Of a stretch of DNA of 64,000 nucleotides, positions 33,034 to 45,076 are shown one piece after another (positions within the stretch are counted from its first letter, which is position 1; every line of letters starts with the position of its first letter). Origin of the DNA: Malus domestica (lineage: Eukaryota; Streptophyta; Magnoliopsida; Rosales; Rosaceae); the NCBI RefSeq assembly GCF_042453785.1, contig NC_091666.1, positions 27,114,501-27,178,500 of the forward strand, in the 5' to 3' direction. The notes under the pieces were generated by a model. It made no database searches. It saw nothing but the letters and a program-made list of their open reading frames with translations, and had not been told where the DNA came from. The position numbers and the translations under genes were made by a program.

Positions 33034-36000
33034 GTAATCACGAAACTTCTAAGTATCGGAGTGTGGTGTCGTCTTGACTTGCCTTATCTGTCTCATAGGT
33101 AGATGTGGCATCTTCTGTGGAAGTACTTTTCCTCCATCCAGGGGTGGTATCTTTAACTGGTGGAGATGCACAAGGTAATGTATCAATTTCACTTGAAGCT
33201 TACTTGTAGTTTCAGGCTTGGTCGAGCGCGATACAAACCATGTAGTAGGAGTTCCCCAAGTCGCCGAGCTAGGGGGTCTGCTGAAAGAGGTGACAGACAA
33301 GGTAAGCAATCAGAGCTCCGACTGATTGTTCACCTTCTCCCCATCTTGCAACAGCATGAAGGATAAAGAGAAGAAAAATGAGAAGAGATGATATGAGATA
33401 CTTTTGCTTTTGAAGAAGTAACTTTCCACAGGCTTATTCTTGAACTGAGCTGGAGGGTTTTCTGGTTTCCTCCAGAGTATAAGGCCGACTGAAGAATTTG
33501 AGGGTCAAAACAAGTCCATCAAATCTAGAGTACGTTCCACCCTGCTGATATGGGATACTTTTGCTTTTGACAGAGTAATGGATGTATCGGCACGTGTGCT
33601 GTTACGCTTGTCTCCACATGCTTCCTTGTATCCTTCGCACTTGCCCTATCTGTTCCTCAAGCAGATGCGGAATCTTCCCTGGAAACATAAGATGTTGAAG
33701 ATGAGTACTCGAGAGCAATGCCAGGTAAGTAATCAGGTAAGGGGTTCCAGGCAGTCAGTTCCTGGCTGGAAGCTTGATTCCAAGTGCTGACTGATTGCTC
33801 TCTTTCTCCTTGTCTTGCAGGTAAAAACAAGGCCAAAGGAAAAGGCAGGGAAAAAGCATGATATGGGATACTCTTGCTTTTAACCCTGATGATATGAGAT
33901 ATTCTTGCTCTAGTATAGCTTGTTTGCAGAGGTATTATCGGGGGGAAAGAAAGCTGAATATTTCGAAAGGCTTCGTTGGGAGTGCCCTCTCAGATATGAT
34001 GGAGGGTTGAGCATTTTTGCAGGTCTGCCTGTCCGTTGGGGATGGAGGTCGACATATATAGGCGTCTCCCTAACAACAAGTAGTAATGCTATTCCTTTAC
34101 CCTGCTTGGTCATAGCACGGTAGTGGGAGCTGCCAGCTTCACATGTTTTAACTCTGTCAGAGCACTTTGAAAAAGTGGTCTGTGGTATCTGGCTCTCGAG
34201 ATTCGGAGAACGATGCCTCTTCGATTTTTGAGAAAGCAATCATGCTGGGGTCTGGCTCTCGAGATTCGGAGAGCAGTGTCTCTTCGATTTTTGAGGAAGT
34301 AATCATGTTGGGAGTCTGGCTCTCGAGATTCGGAGGGCGGTGCCTCTTCGATTTTGGAGCAAGCAATCTTGTTGGGAGTGTTGTCTCGAATTTGAGTAAA
34401 GGTTGGGCATGTTTGCTAGTCTACCTTGCCACGAAGCACAAAGGTTGACACACAGGGACTTTCCAATTATCCAGCAATGGTACTGTTCCTTTACCCTCTC
34501 TTCGATTTTGAGAAAGTAGTCATGTTGAGAGTCTGGCTCTCGAGATTCGGAGGACGGTGCCTCTTCGATTTTGGAGCAAGCAATCTTGTTGGGAGTGTTT
34601 TCTCGAATGTGAGTAAAGGTTGGGCATGTTTGCTAGTCTACCTTGCCACGAAGCACAGAGGTTGACACACAGGGACTTTCCAATTATCCAGCAGTGGTAC
34701 TGTTCTTTTACCCTTGTGGGTAATAATATGGTAGCTAGACCTTCAAAATTTATGTGTCTAAACTTTGTTAGTGCTGTTTCTTTGCTATTCTTTTACCTTT
34801 CTTGGTCAGAGCGATGTAGTGGGAGCTGCAAGCTTCACGTGCTCAACTTTGGCAGAGAACTTTGGCAAAGTTATATGTGGTACCCATGAGCTATTGTTGC
34901 GTGTGGAAAGTGGGTAATTGAACAGTAAGATTCATGTGCTTTCTACTTCACCAGAAATCTTCGACAGAATGCCCATAATTTCTGCAAAGCTGAGTGTGCG
35001 TGTGACAGGTGCTGACAAGGCTAGAAAAGTAGGTGCCTCTTCGATTTCTGAGATCGGCCCTCGTGGTCTCTGGGCAGCCCAGCTTTTGAGAAAGCGAGCG
35101 CCTCTTCGATTGATTCGGAGAACGATGCCTCATCGATTTTTGAGAAAGCAATCATGCTAGGGGTCTGGCTCTCGAAGATTCGGGGAGCAGTGTCTCTTCG
35201 ATTTTTGAGAAAGTAATCATGTTGGGAGTCTGGCTCTCAAGATTCGGAAGGCGGTGCCTCTTCGATTTTGGAGCAAGCAATCTTATTGGGAGTGTTTTCT
35301 CGAATGTGAGTAAAGGTTGGGCATGTTTGCTAGTCTACCTTGCCACGAAGCACAGAGGTTGACACACAGGGACTTTCCAATTATCCAGCAATGGTACTGT
35401 TCCTTTACCCTCTCTTCGATTTTTAATAAAGTAGTCATGTTGGGAGTCTGGCTCTCGAGATTCGGAGGACGGTGCCTCTTCGATTTTGGAGCAAGCAATC
35501 TTATTGGGAGTGTTTTCTCGAATGTGAGTAAAGATTGGGCATGTTTGCTAGTCTACCTTGCCACGAAGCACAGAGGTTGACACACAGGGACTTTCCAATT
35601 ATCCAGCAGTGGTACTGTTCCTTTACCCTTGTGGGTAATAATATGGTAGCTAGACCTTCAAAATTTATGGGTCTAAACTTTGTTAGTGCTGTTTCTTTGC
35701 TATTCTTTTACCCTTCTTGGTCAGAGCGATGTAGTGGGAGCTGCAAGCTTCACGTGCTCAACTTTGGCAGAGAACTTTGGCAAAGTTATCTGTGGTACCC
35801 ATGAGCTATTGTTGCGTGTGGGAAGTGAGTGATTGAACAGTAAGATTCATGTGTTTTCTACTTCCCCAGAAGTCTTCGACAGAATGCCCATAATTTCCGC
35901 AAAGCTGAGTGTGCGTGTGACAGGTGCTGACAAGGCTGGAAAAGTAGGTGCCTCTTCGATTTCTGAGATCGGCCCTCGTGGTCTCTGGGGAGCCCAGCTT

Positions 36001-36225
36001 TTGAGAAAGCGAGCGCCTCTTCGATTTCTGAGATCGGCCTTCGTGGTCTTTGAGCAGCCCAACTATTGAGAAAGCAAAAGCCTCTTCGATTTCTGAGATC
36101 AACCCTCGTGATCTCTAAACAGCTCAGCTTTTGAGAAAGCAAACGCCTCTTCGATTTCTGAGCAGGCGCCTCTCCGATTTCTGAGCAGGCGCCTCTTCGA
36201 TTTCTGAAGCTCCGTCGAGTGCAGA
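33034..36225. repeat. Repeat-rich flank of the coiled-coil ORF unit
   Basis: Not coding. The part from 33420 matches 16250-17780 of the gypsy-like element. Two units with a period of about 915 bp occur (about 34400-35285 and 35286-36190); GTGGGTAATAATATGG is at 34716 and again at 35631. A sub-repeat with TGCCACGAAGCACAGAGGTT occurs four times. The motif CCTCTTCGATTT, often followed by CTGAG, recurs more than ten times up to 36205. ORFs reported across this region are repeat translations. Confidence 0.7.
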
Positions 36226-36237
36226 TTTTTATAGGGG
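36226..36237 (+). promoter_or_regulatory. TATA-like box before the intact coiled-coil ORF
   Basis: TTTTTATAGGGG lies about 115 bases before the ATG, matching the spacing in copy 1. It sits right at the end of the CCTCTTCGATTT array, so the array is in the proximal promoter position. Confidence 0.5.
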
Positions 36238-36346
36238 CTGGCATTAAGTTCTAAAGCACACTTGAATCTCCACCAGTAGAAGCTTCATTCTTGCACTTCT
36301 AAGATCTTGATTTGTCCGACCTCTTCTCTCTTCAACACCTTTGAAA

Positions 36347-37021
36347 ATGTCTGGCCCCTCCGACCGTCGTTTTGACTTGAACCTTGTTGAAGAGGCAGCC
36401 CCGCCTTCTCCAGACAACATATGGCGCCCATCCTTCGTCTCCCCTACTGGTCCTCTTACCGTTGGGGATTCCGTGATGAAGAATGATATGACCGCTGCGG
36501 TGGTGGCCAGGAACCTTCTCACTCCCAAAGATAACAGACTACTTTCCAAACGGTCTGATGAGTTAGCTGTTAAGGATTCGCTGGCTCTCAGTGTTCAGTG
36601 TGCAGGTTCTGTGTCTAATATGGCCCAACGCCTATTTGCTCGAACCCGCCAAGTTGAATCATTGGCGGCTGAAGTGATGAGTCTCAAACAGGAGATTAGA
36701 GGGCTCAAGCATGAGAATAAACAGTTGCACCGGCTCGCACATGACTATGCTACAAACATGAAGAGGAAGCTTGACCAGATGAAGGAAACTGATGGTCAGG
36801 TTTTACTTGATCATCAGAGATTTGTGGGTTTGTTCCAAAGGCATTTATTGCCTTCGTCTTCTGGGGCTGTACCGCGTAATGAAGCTCCAAATGATCAACC
36901 TCTGATGCCTCCTCCTTCCAGGGTTCTGTCCAGTACTGAGGCTCCAAATGATCCCCCTCCGGTGCCTTCTCTTTCTGGGGCTCTACCGACTGCTGAGACT
37001 TCTCCTAAGCAACCTTTGTGA
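36347..37021 (+). CDS. Retroelement-associated coiled-coil protein, function unknown
   Basis: An intact 224-aa ORF beginning MSGPSDRRFDLNLVEE. The ATG at 36347 is chosen because copy 1 aligns from the same codon and a TATA-like box lies about 115 bases upstream. Residues about 95-150 form a likely coiled coil with a leucine-zipper-like run (LKQEIRGLKHENKQLHRLAH). The C-terminal third is Pro/Ser-rich with repeated NEAPND/TEAPND units. No catalytic motif, signal peptide or membrane segment was seen. In copy 1 the same ORF lies antisense to gag, upstream of the 3' LTR, so I read it as an antisense accessory ORF of a gypsy-like family. AATAAA follows at 37089-37094. Transcription from this locus is plausible but unproven. 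Confidence 0.7.
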   Translation: MSGPSDRRFDLNLVEEAAPPSPDNIWRPSFVSPTGPLTVGDSVMKNDMTAAVVARNLLTPKDNRLLSKRSDELAVKDSLALSVQCAGSVSNMAQRLFARTRQVESLAAEVMSLKQEIRGLKHENKQLHRLAHDYATNMKRKLDQMKETDGQVLLDHQRFVGLFQRHLLPSSSGAVPRNEAPNDQPLMPPPSRVLSSTEAPNDPPPVPSLSGALPTAETSPKQPL

Positions 37022-37282
37022 AGGCTCCCTCTTGTGTGTTTATTTTGACTCATGTATATGTACATATTTGTAGCTTATCGGGGATATCAATAAATAAGCT
37101 TTCCTTCATTTCAACGTATTGTGTTAAATACACCAAAGCCTTCTTCGCTAAGTTCTTTGAATTTTCTTTTGTTGAAGCTTGTATGTTGAAGCTTTCTGAG
37201 TGGAGCATGTAGGTTGGGGTAGTGTTCCCTTAATTTCCCGAGTGAGGAAAACTTCTCGGTTGGAGACTTGGAAAATCCAAGT

Positions 37283-37626
37283 CACTAAGTGGGATCGGCT
37301 ATATGAATCTTAGAACGCCATTGTGCTCGATCCTGTGTCATGTCCTTCGTTAGATCCAAGTACTCTAAGTCTTTTCTTAGAGTCTCTTCCAAAGTTTTCC
37401 TAGGTCTTCCTCTACCCCTTCGGCCCTGAACCTCTGTCCCATAGTCGCATCTTCTAATCGGAGCGTCAGTAGGCCTTCTTTGCACATGTCCAAACCACCG
37501 TAACCGATTTTCTCTCATCTTTCCTTCAATTTCGGCTACTCCTACTTTACCCCGGATATCCTCATTCCTAATCTTATCCTTTCTCGTGTGCCCACACATC
37601 CAACGAAGCATCCTCATCTCCGCTAC
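37283..37626 (-). mobile_element. LINE pol fragment, second copy
   Basis: CACTAAGTGGGATCGGC to CTCATCTCCGCTAC matches 32210-32552 closely. Here the minus frame is open over 116 codons and keeps the Trp codon that is a stop in the first copy. It lacks the (TTG)n tail. The two fragments flank the coiled-coil ORF block as direct repeats. Confidence 0.78.
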
Positions 37627-38723
37627 TAGTTGCAAATATAGCTAGAGTTTCGTAACCTCGTGATATTCTTATATAATTTTTCTTTTCTTTTGGGCTTACA
37701 CCCTGTTGTCAACCAAAAAGGAGAAGTTATCCACCTTTCAAGTTCACACTTAGGCCACAAAAAAATTGAAGAGGGGAAATAAAAAGATTTAGGGCTGGTT
37801 TGATATTGTTGTGCTTTGAAAAAAACTGTTTCTACTGTGCTGTGAGAATAAGTTCATTTTTGCTGCTTCACGTTTTCAGTTTTTTTTTTTCATCCAAAAC
37901 TGTGAAAATAAGATGTTTTTAAGTATTTACCAAACACCTTTTTTAGTTCAGTTTTCATTTTTTTTTATATCCACTTTTTATAAAATCACCTCAGTACTAA
38001 ACCAGCTCCAAGATTCAGTATCCAAGTGTATTTTTGGATCAGTCATTGTCTGCATTGTGGGATGAGTATCTCGGATGCATTGTGGATATGATCGAGTAAT
38101 TGAAGTCTTTTACATCATTTGCGGAAGGGAGAGTCGAATACTGAATCTCAGACGCAGAAGTGAATGTTCGAGTAAATGATTGCTTTTAGTGAAACAAATG
38201 ATTTCTCCATGAAAAGTAGATAAAAGTTTTAGTTGGTGTTCTGGATTGCTACACCAACCAAAAGGGGAAAGGAAGAGGAAGTGGTCAGCTGGGTGGAATA
38301 TTTTCCACCAAACCTAAGAATCTATAATCCCAGACCATACAAATGAATAGTGAGAATTTCATGGACGATAATTGTTGAATTAAATGCGACTCAAAAACTT
38401 TTTAGATGCCATCGCGATATGCCGATATGGATATATGACTTTAAAAGAACAGCAATGGTGAATCTTTTATATATAACATCAAGTCAGCTACAACCACACA
38501 TTGAGCTTAAACAAATGGGGAAACAAGTGATCAGAATTTTCGGACAAGTGCTGGCCGGAAACTACTATTAGACATCCGATTGTCGGTTGATATTTCAGAA
38601 CAATCCGATCGAAATACAAGGTAGACACCCGAAAAAGATAGCTCTGCTGTCTCGGAGCTGCTTATTTCCTTACAAGGAAAGCCTCCAACTAAACGATACA
38701 AGGAAACACGACGATGAAACTGA
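37627..38723. other. Intergenic DNA with a MITE-like tract
   Basis: The stretch at about 37795-38015 (GTGCTTTGAAAAAAACTG on the left, a poly-T run, then CAAACACC) resembles a common hAT-type MITE, but the ends could not be fixed. The rest includes the 3' flank of the carbonic anhydrase-like gene. Confidence 0.35.
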
Positions 38724-41700
38724 TCAAATGGAAATCCCCAAAGACTTCTTGAACTTTTCAACCTCCAAATATACCGTGGAGTAAGGGAGGAATTCTTGGA
38801 AATATTCTTTGCTTAAATCATTTATCGCCACCGCGAGTTTGGGGATCTCCAAGGTCTCTTCATGTGTCAGAGTTCGGACAAACCTTGCCGGGTTTCCAGC
38901 CCAAAGTTCACCAGTTGGAATTCTCCTCCCTGGGGGAACTACAGATCCAGCTTCAAGAATAGCGTGGGTCTCCACCAAGGAACCTTCCATTAGGATTGAA
39001 TGTTGCCCGATAATGCATTCTGGCTCAATCGTGCAGGACCGCAACAGACTGTATGCGCCAATAGTCACGAACCTCTCAATGGATGTCTCTGCTGGAAGTC
39101 CTGAGATAACGAAAGTGGTTGCGTACTATAAACTCAGAAAATCCCAGCAGATCAAATAGCAATAGATTCCTTGCATATTTAAACATATCCTAACAGAACA
39201 TGACATGCATGTCAAGAAACATCGACTAACAACAATGGCATAAAAACGAATCATTATTGCTTTCACAGGATGGACAAACAACCGAAGTATTTTCAAAACA
39301 AATTTGATAATATTAACATCTGCTCTTTATACAACGACAATGAAGATCATAGATGAGATCATTATGCAATTAAGGTTGGTCTCTGGGTAGGACCAGGAAC
39401 AATGTCGAGATCTGTGGAAACTTGGCCAAAAACGAATTTAGAAATACGGTGCTCTAGGGCTATATGCTAAATGTTGGAACTTAAGGAAATTCCAACTCAG
39501 GATTTACGCCTGACGTTTAAGTCTTTAAAGTTCAATAAGTTTCAAGCAAGGAGATGTAGCATGGATATAAGTTCAGAAATGGCCAGATTCCCATAAACAT
39601 TCACCTGTTTAAAAACATTAAATACAAACGCCAACTAGTTGACATTACAACTTTCTCATTTATCACTTGAAATAAAAAACTGTGCACAAATGCTACTGAT
39701 CTTATCCATCAACAATTATTGGAACCAGCTGTTCCTCACAAAGAAGAGAGTTTCTATATTGTATAATGATAGACACCCATGCCTAGCATATCTGTCTACC
39801 CACGAATCCAGAAAATGGAGAATGGACTAAGGATAATCTAATAGGCCCCATATCTGAACAGAAACTCCCAATGACAGGCGCAATTTCACTCTGCTTCTGA
39901 AAGAACACTACCTCCTGCCCACATTTGTTTTTAAAAAACCCCTTTTATTTATTTATGTGCATACCACGTAGATGATAGCATCACACTACTTCCACAAGAC
40001 AGTCGATTTCTTCCCACCAACAAAAGCACAATGAATCTCAAAGAACAAAGAAATGCATGAAGCTGGTACCACCCACCACAACAACTTTGTTTCCCTTATC
40101 AACTTGTGCCATACATTCGAAGCAATATTGCAATCAAGAAAAAATGGTCAATATTCTTGCCAACCTTTTCGTACATAATGCACCAACAGGGTGACCTTTC
40201 CTCTGAATGATATCCCAATTCCTACTATGAGCAGTAATGCAAGCACAAATTTTTTACCTTCAAAAGTACTCCTTCCGAATTATGGCATAAGGATTAAAAC
40301 TAGGAAAGGAAATCTTAAGAGTCACTACTCAACCGTGGTTGCATGAAAATAGACAGACAGAATCAATTTCCCAAAATCTTTTATTAGTAAGGAGAAATTT
40401 ATATCCATGAAGGTAAAGAAGAAAGCTGCCTAACTTCCAAATCATTCACATTCTACAAAAACTAAAGCTTCAACTGCACAGCACAGAAGAGACAGCATAC
40501 GCATTGGCAAATTAGGAAATAATTAGCTAATTCGCACAAAGAAGAGTTTCCGATCCACATATCCTTCCCGTCTAATTTTATTCAAATCCCCACAAGTTGA
40601 AGAGTGGGAAAGGAGGAAATAATGAATAACAACCTTTCGAAGTGTCTTTACAAGGACATTGACTCAAGGCTCTAACCACTATATTGCAACCCCGTTATTG
40701 ACATACAATCTATATTTTCTTGAGATGACACTATGGCAAAGGGAATTACCCCTTTTTTTCTTCTAAAAAGAAATCGCAACCACCATATCATAAAGGAGTA
40801 AAATTTATGACCCTTCCACGAATCATGATCCATCGTACATGAACAACACAATTTCCCACCCTACACACGATGCCTTTTTTCCTTCTCCAAAGCCCTCCCA
40901 CAAAAAATCTCCCGCTAGTTTCTAATTCTCCATCCGTTAAATCACTCTGTTCGAAATCCAAATGAAGAGATGAAAATAGAACCAAAAAGCCACTCAAAAT
41001 TCACTGAATTAGTGTAAATTCACCTCCTTTAAATATGTACACCTCTTTCCATCTTCCTATTCTCCACCTTCTCAAACCGAACCCGAAAAACTAATAGCTC
41101 GCAAGTTACATTACACCTAGTGAAAGGCCCAAATGTACTACGAAATTCCAGTATTTGCTTACAAATTTCAATTTTTTCTTCGAATTCTCCGCTAATTAAC
41201 CTCAACAGCTTAACAAATACGCAGCAATTATAGGCAGTGCAGCAATCCAAAACTAAAATTCAGCTACCAACACACTTTTAATCGAACAATTGACAGAATC
41301 TCAAACAAAAATAATAGAAAAAACAAAAAATAATCAAATGGGATAGAGAATCGAAAAGCTAGAAAATTGAAGAACCTACCTGTGGGTGAAGACCAAGCGG
41401 CGTGGAGGACACATCGTTCCTGAACATTGGAGCAGAATCCAACGGTGATCTTATTGAGATCCCCGCGGAGGACCGACCCGGGCCAAACGGATGCTCCGTC
41501 GCAGACCGTGACCTGACCCGCCAATACCACGTTGGGTGCCACGTATGCGTCGACGGCGATCTTCGGGAGCCACTGGCCGAGTGGAATTATCCTTCTCTGG
41601 CCTCTGTAGTCCCACTTGACCCGATCCGGCGAGGGTGTTATTGCCGCGGCTTTTGCTGCTTCGGCGGAGAAGGTGCGGTGGAAGGCGGATGGCTGGGCTG

Positions 41701-41752
41701 AGCTGGAGAAGGAGGTTAAGGCTCTCCTGGAGACGCGAGCTATTGCTGCCAT
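38724..41752 (-). CDS. Gamma carbonic anhydrase-like protein, mitochondrial
   Basis: Two exons, 41752-41380 and 39100-38724, join in phase to 249 aa across a 2.28-kb GT-AG intron. The first 35 or so residues (MAAIARVSRRALTSFSSS) look like a mitochondrial presequence. The mature part follows the plant gamma-CAL1/2 pattern: VKWDYRGQRRIIPLGQW, GSVLRGDLNKITVGFCSN, then ERCVLHAAWSSPTG across the splice, and GQHSILMEGSLVETHAILEA as part of the left-handed beta-helix hexapeptide repeat. Gamma-CAL proteins sit in the matrix-facing domain of plant complex I with gamma-CA subunits and help assembly; they keep only part of the metal-binding set. The match to Arabidopsis gamma-CAL is from memory. Confidence 0.93.
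39101..41379 (-). other. Large intron of the gamma-CAL gene
   Basis: No nested gene or clear transposon was seen in this 2.28-kb intron. Minus-strand borders are CAG/GTAGG and CTCAG/GACTT. Confidence 0.7.
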
Positions 41753-41761
41753 TGGAGAGGA

Positions 41762-41762
<1 letters not shown>

Positions 41763-41802
<40 letters not shown>
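41763..41802. repeat. (GA)n microsatellite in the gamma-CAL 5' leader
   Basis: About 19 GA repeats begin roughly ten bases upstream of the start codon (CT repeats on the gene strand). CT-rich leaders are common in plant housekeeping genes. The tract is likely length-variable. Confidence 0.9.
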
Positions 41803-41805
<3 letters not shown>

Positions 41806-41894
41806 GGCTTGGGAGTGGGAGCTGGAAATGGAGGAGAGAGCGAGGTGGGCGAGTCGGGTGGGGGTTTCATTTGGATGTGGGCTGGAGATTATGA

Positions 41895-42874
41895 TGTATG
41901 TATTATGGGCGGAAGCCCGGGAATTTTTATGCCAAAAGCCCAATTATTATGGTCCAATCAATGTAAGCCCCAACCAAGTGGAATTAGAATACTCTTGGAT
42001 ACGACAACGAGAAATTTTCCGTCACGTAATGTTATCATTCCCACTCATGTATTAACATATGAATCAACGACAAACGCTATTATGTTATGGATACATAGTA
42101 TAATGTTGATAGGCAGATATACGGATTATAACATAAGTAAATTAATAATATCACGTGGCGGTGTGACAGTCACACTGAAAAATTTCTCATGAATCAAGCT
42201 TAAACTCTAGTATTAAAAGTGAATATATTACTTTGATACTTGAAAAAGTGTTCATTTGTCTTCGGGAGGGCAATCCGAATTCGAATATTTCAACATTTGG
42301 AAGAACAATTTGATAAATTAAGAGTTAGTTGATAAAAAGCGTTTGTGTTGAATACATATATTCTTATGTTCTACAGAATTTTGTTTGCAACTTTACCTAG
42401 TTAATTCGTGCTTCTTTAATGTTATGGCATGCTTGAGCCAGTAGCCAATATGTTGAGAATCATTACTTCTTCAAGAGTTTTGTGCAGAAGTACTTCTCCG
42501 TTAATGGATTGTGGAAGTTCTTGGGTGATTTAATAAGAACTTTTTCTGTTTTTCTCTGTGGGTTTTAGTTTAGTTGATCTTAATCAGTCTAATTTGTATG
42601 AGTTCTTTCTGTAGTTCTTGTTTCTTTGAAATAAGAAGATAAAAATTATGTGCGTACGTAGGCAAAGAAATATTCCTTTTTATCATCGTTTATATGGATA
42701 GAAACTTATGCATAACGTCGATCCACAACATCATACAATGTACATTAATTTCCACGAACTTCATATAGTTCGTACACAAGAAATTAGAAACACACAACAG
42801 CAAAAGCTATGATCGCAGTCCCTCACAACAGCAAAAGCTGGAGCCACTAATTATATGTAAGCAGCTTTTTCAAA
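41895..42874. other. Intergenic DNA between gamma-CAL and the MADS-box gene
   Basis: No exon or clear element. The gamma-CAL promoter should lie just to the right of 41800, and the MADS gene 3' UTR lies left of 42875. Confidence 0.45.
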
Positions 42875-45011
42875 TTAATTGGGCAGCAGCTGGTGTTGCT
42901 GCGAGAACATAACCCTGAATTTCAAATTAGTTCACTCACACAATAAGAATATAATTGATTAACAGCAAGCTTAAGTAGTGATCAACATAATTAACATAAT
43001 ACTTAGTTTAGCAAATATATATACCTTGGAAATGCACTCATGCATGCATTTGCTCCCAAAGTAGTTGTCGAGGTCGACGAGGTGACATCAGCAAAATGAA
43101 ACTCCTGCAACTTAACCTCAATTCACAAGACAAAGTAGCATGTGTTAACCAAAGGAAAATGTCCAATTAACTATGCATTACTATATGCTTGATTGCAATT
43201 TGCAAAGCACTTAGAAACTAATTAATAGAGGAAATTAGGGCAATGTTTACTCACTCTTTTTTGCAGACGCTTGTTTTCTTCTCGCAATTCTTTATGCTGT
43301 AGCAGCATTTTATACAACTTAATTACACGAACTACTATTTCCGCACGTCCAAAGTAACAATTCATTTGAATTAATCGAAACAACGTAATTAAGTAGGAAA
43401 TTACGAGGGTTGTTACCTTTCTTTTCAGCAAGTTGACGTTCTCCGAAATGATCTGTCTCTGAGTTAGTTTAATCACATATCAGTTAAGCATAAATCTGTA
43501 GGTGTTCACTTTGGTACTACAAACTAAACCTAAAATATAGTACTAGTTGTGACTGATTAGTTATGTATTACTATTTTTCTATGAGTATATACCGATTTAG
43601 AGCGGATGCGTTCAACCCCAGTTTTTAACTGTCTTTCCAATTGCTTTAATTCTTGCATACCAAGCGTTGATAGCTCCTCTCCAGCCAAGTGCCTACATAT
43701 AGATGTTCATAATACCATGTTAATTATTTAAAAATATGTTTAGAACAACCATATATATACATAACCTCCGATACGATGAACGGAATAAAATTGTTGTAGT
43801 TGCTAGAAGACCTACTTCAGCCGCATTTCGAGGTTTTGTATTGATCTTCTTAACTCTTCGGTTTCATTCCTCCAATACTGCAAAATAAACACAGCAGATC
43901 AAAGTAATTTATTTACCATTTGTTGCAGAGACAAGAGATGTGATAGAATAATGACAGCAAATTTAACTCTGAAAAAGTTTTTTTGGTTCACTACTCTTTT
44001 AGAAGTGATTAATAACTAGATAATTAGAGGTGTTTTTCTTCCCTCTAGGGACCAATTGGGAATAACTCTCATATATTTGTTTAGCTTAGACAAAAGATCA
44101 GAGTGGTTATCTTGGTTGAACAGAATTAGGATCTACACTAAGGACTCATTTGAATTGAAAGAATAAAATATTTTACCATGGACGAGGAAGTACCAAAGAG
44201 TTTCAGACTGAATTGTTAAAAATTAATGTAATGCATGCAGGAAACTAAACAAAGAACAAAGTACCAGTTAAACCACCACGTGAAAGGTGTCATTTGAAAG
44301 CTCTCTCACATGATGCTTCTAGTCATTTTTAGGTCCCTCTACATAATTTTTTGCAGCCTAACAAAATTAGCCTAACTTTCATGAAACTTTGGAGTCCATC
44401 GTCTAAACGTACCGGTTAAGAACCTAGATCATTTTTCTCGACCTATTATATTCTTCTTTTTTATTTACTATTACTCCATATTACACATGATCTTGTTAGT
44501 GGTCACACTGATAGGACACAAAATACCCAAATATTAATCGTGTTCTTCAGAACTTCATGACATGTGAATTATTATTGTCTTGTTTAGGTGTTGCGTACAA
44601 TCATGCCATAAATTTTTAACCAAAAAGAGCAATATATAAATGTATTATACCTCCATGGTTCTGGCCCTTCTGAAGGTTGAGTTGTTTGGTTCAGGCAACC
44701 CTACTTCACGTCTATACATGGCAATGGTCCTATTTATGCTGCATCACAAGTTAACATAACAAATTATTAATTAATATGATCATCATTAAACCTACCTAGC
44801 TAGTTTAATTACTTGTTAATTAAACGTACTCGTGGCTTGCAAATTCGTAGGCCTTGCCAGAGTGAGAGAAGACGATGACGGCAACTTCAGCATCGCAGAG
44901 GATAGAGAGCTCAAAAGCCTTCTTCAGCAGTCCATTTCTTCGTTTGGAGAAGGTCACATGTCTGCTTGTTGGGTTATCTATTCTCTTCAGCTCCACTTTC
45001 CCCCTCCCCAT
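42875..45011 (-). CDS. MIKC-type MADS-box transcription factor, possibly TM8-like
   Basis: Eight exons join in phase to 211 aa: 45011-44830, 44738-44651, 43877-43816, 43692-43593, 43458-43417, 43296-43255, 43104-43025 and 42914-42875. Exons 3-6 are 62, 100, 42 and 42 nt, the classic MIKC lengths. The MADS domain ([20 protein letters not shown], then [20 protein letters not shown]) covers residues 1-60. The K box includes [20 protein letters not shown] and ENVNLLKRK. The C-terminal tail is short (about 40 aa). It should bind CArG boxes as a dimer. The clade is uncertain: [20 protein letters not shown] and the K box suggest TM8, but I did not compare sequences. A Harbinger element ends about 350 bp upstream. 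Confidence 0.9.
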
Positions 45012-45066
45012 TTTTACTAATACCTTATTATATTTGTCCATTGCAACTTACTCACCGTTCCATGTA

Positions 45067-45076
45067 CTATATATAG
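45067..45076 (-). promoter_or_regulatory. TATA box of the MADS-box gene
   Basis: CTATATATAG lies 56-65 bases upstream of the ATG at 45011. A start site about 30 bases downstream would fall near 45040, at an in-frame upstream ATG (45041) that would add ten residues. That ATG would be at the extreme 5' end of the message, so the inner ATG is preferred. Confidence 0.55.

Noticed and set aside
34167-35804. Several 70-110 codon ORFs such as the repeated GMFASLPCHEAQRLTH frame
   Set aside because: The same peptide recurs because the DNA is tandemly duplicated; frames are interrupted and lack codon-usage or family support.
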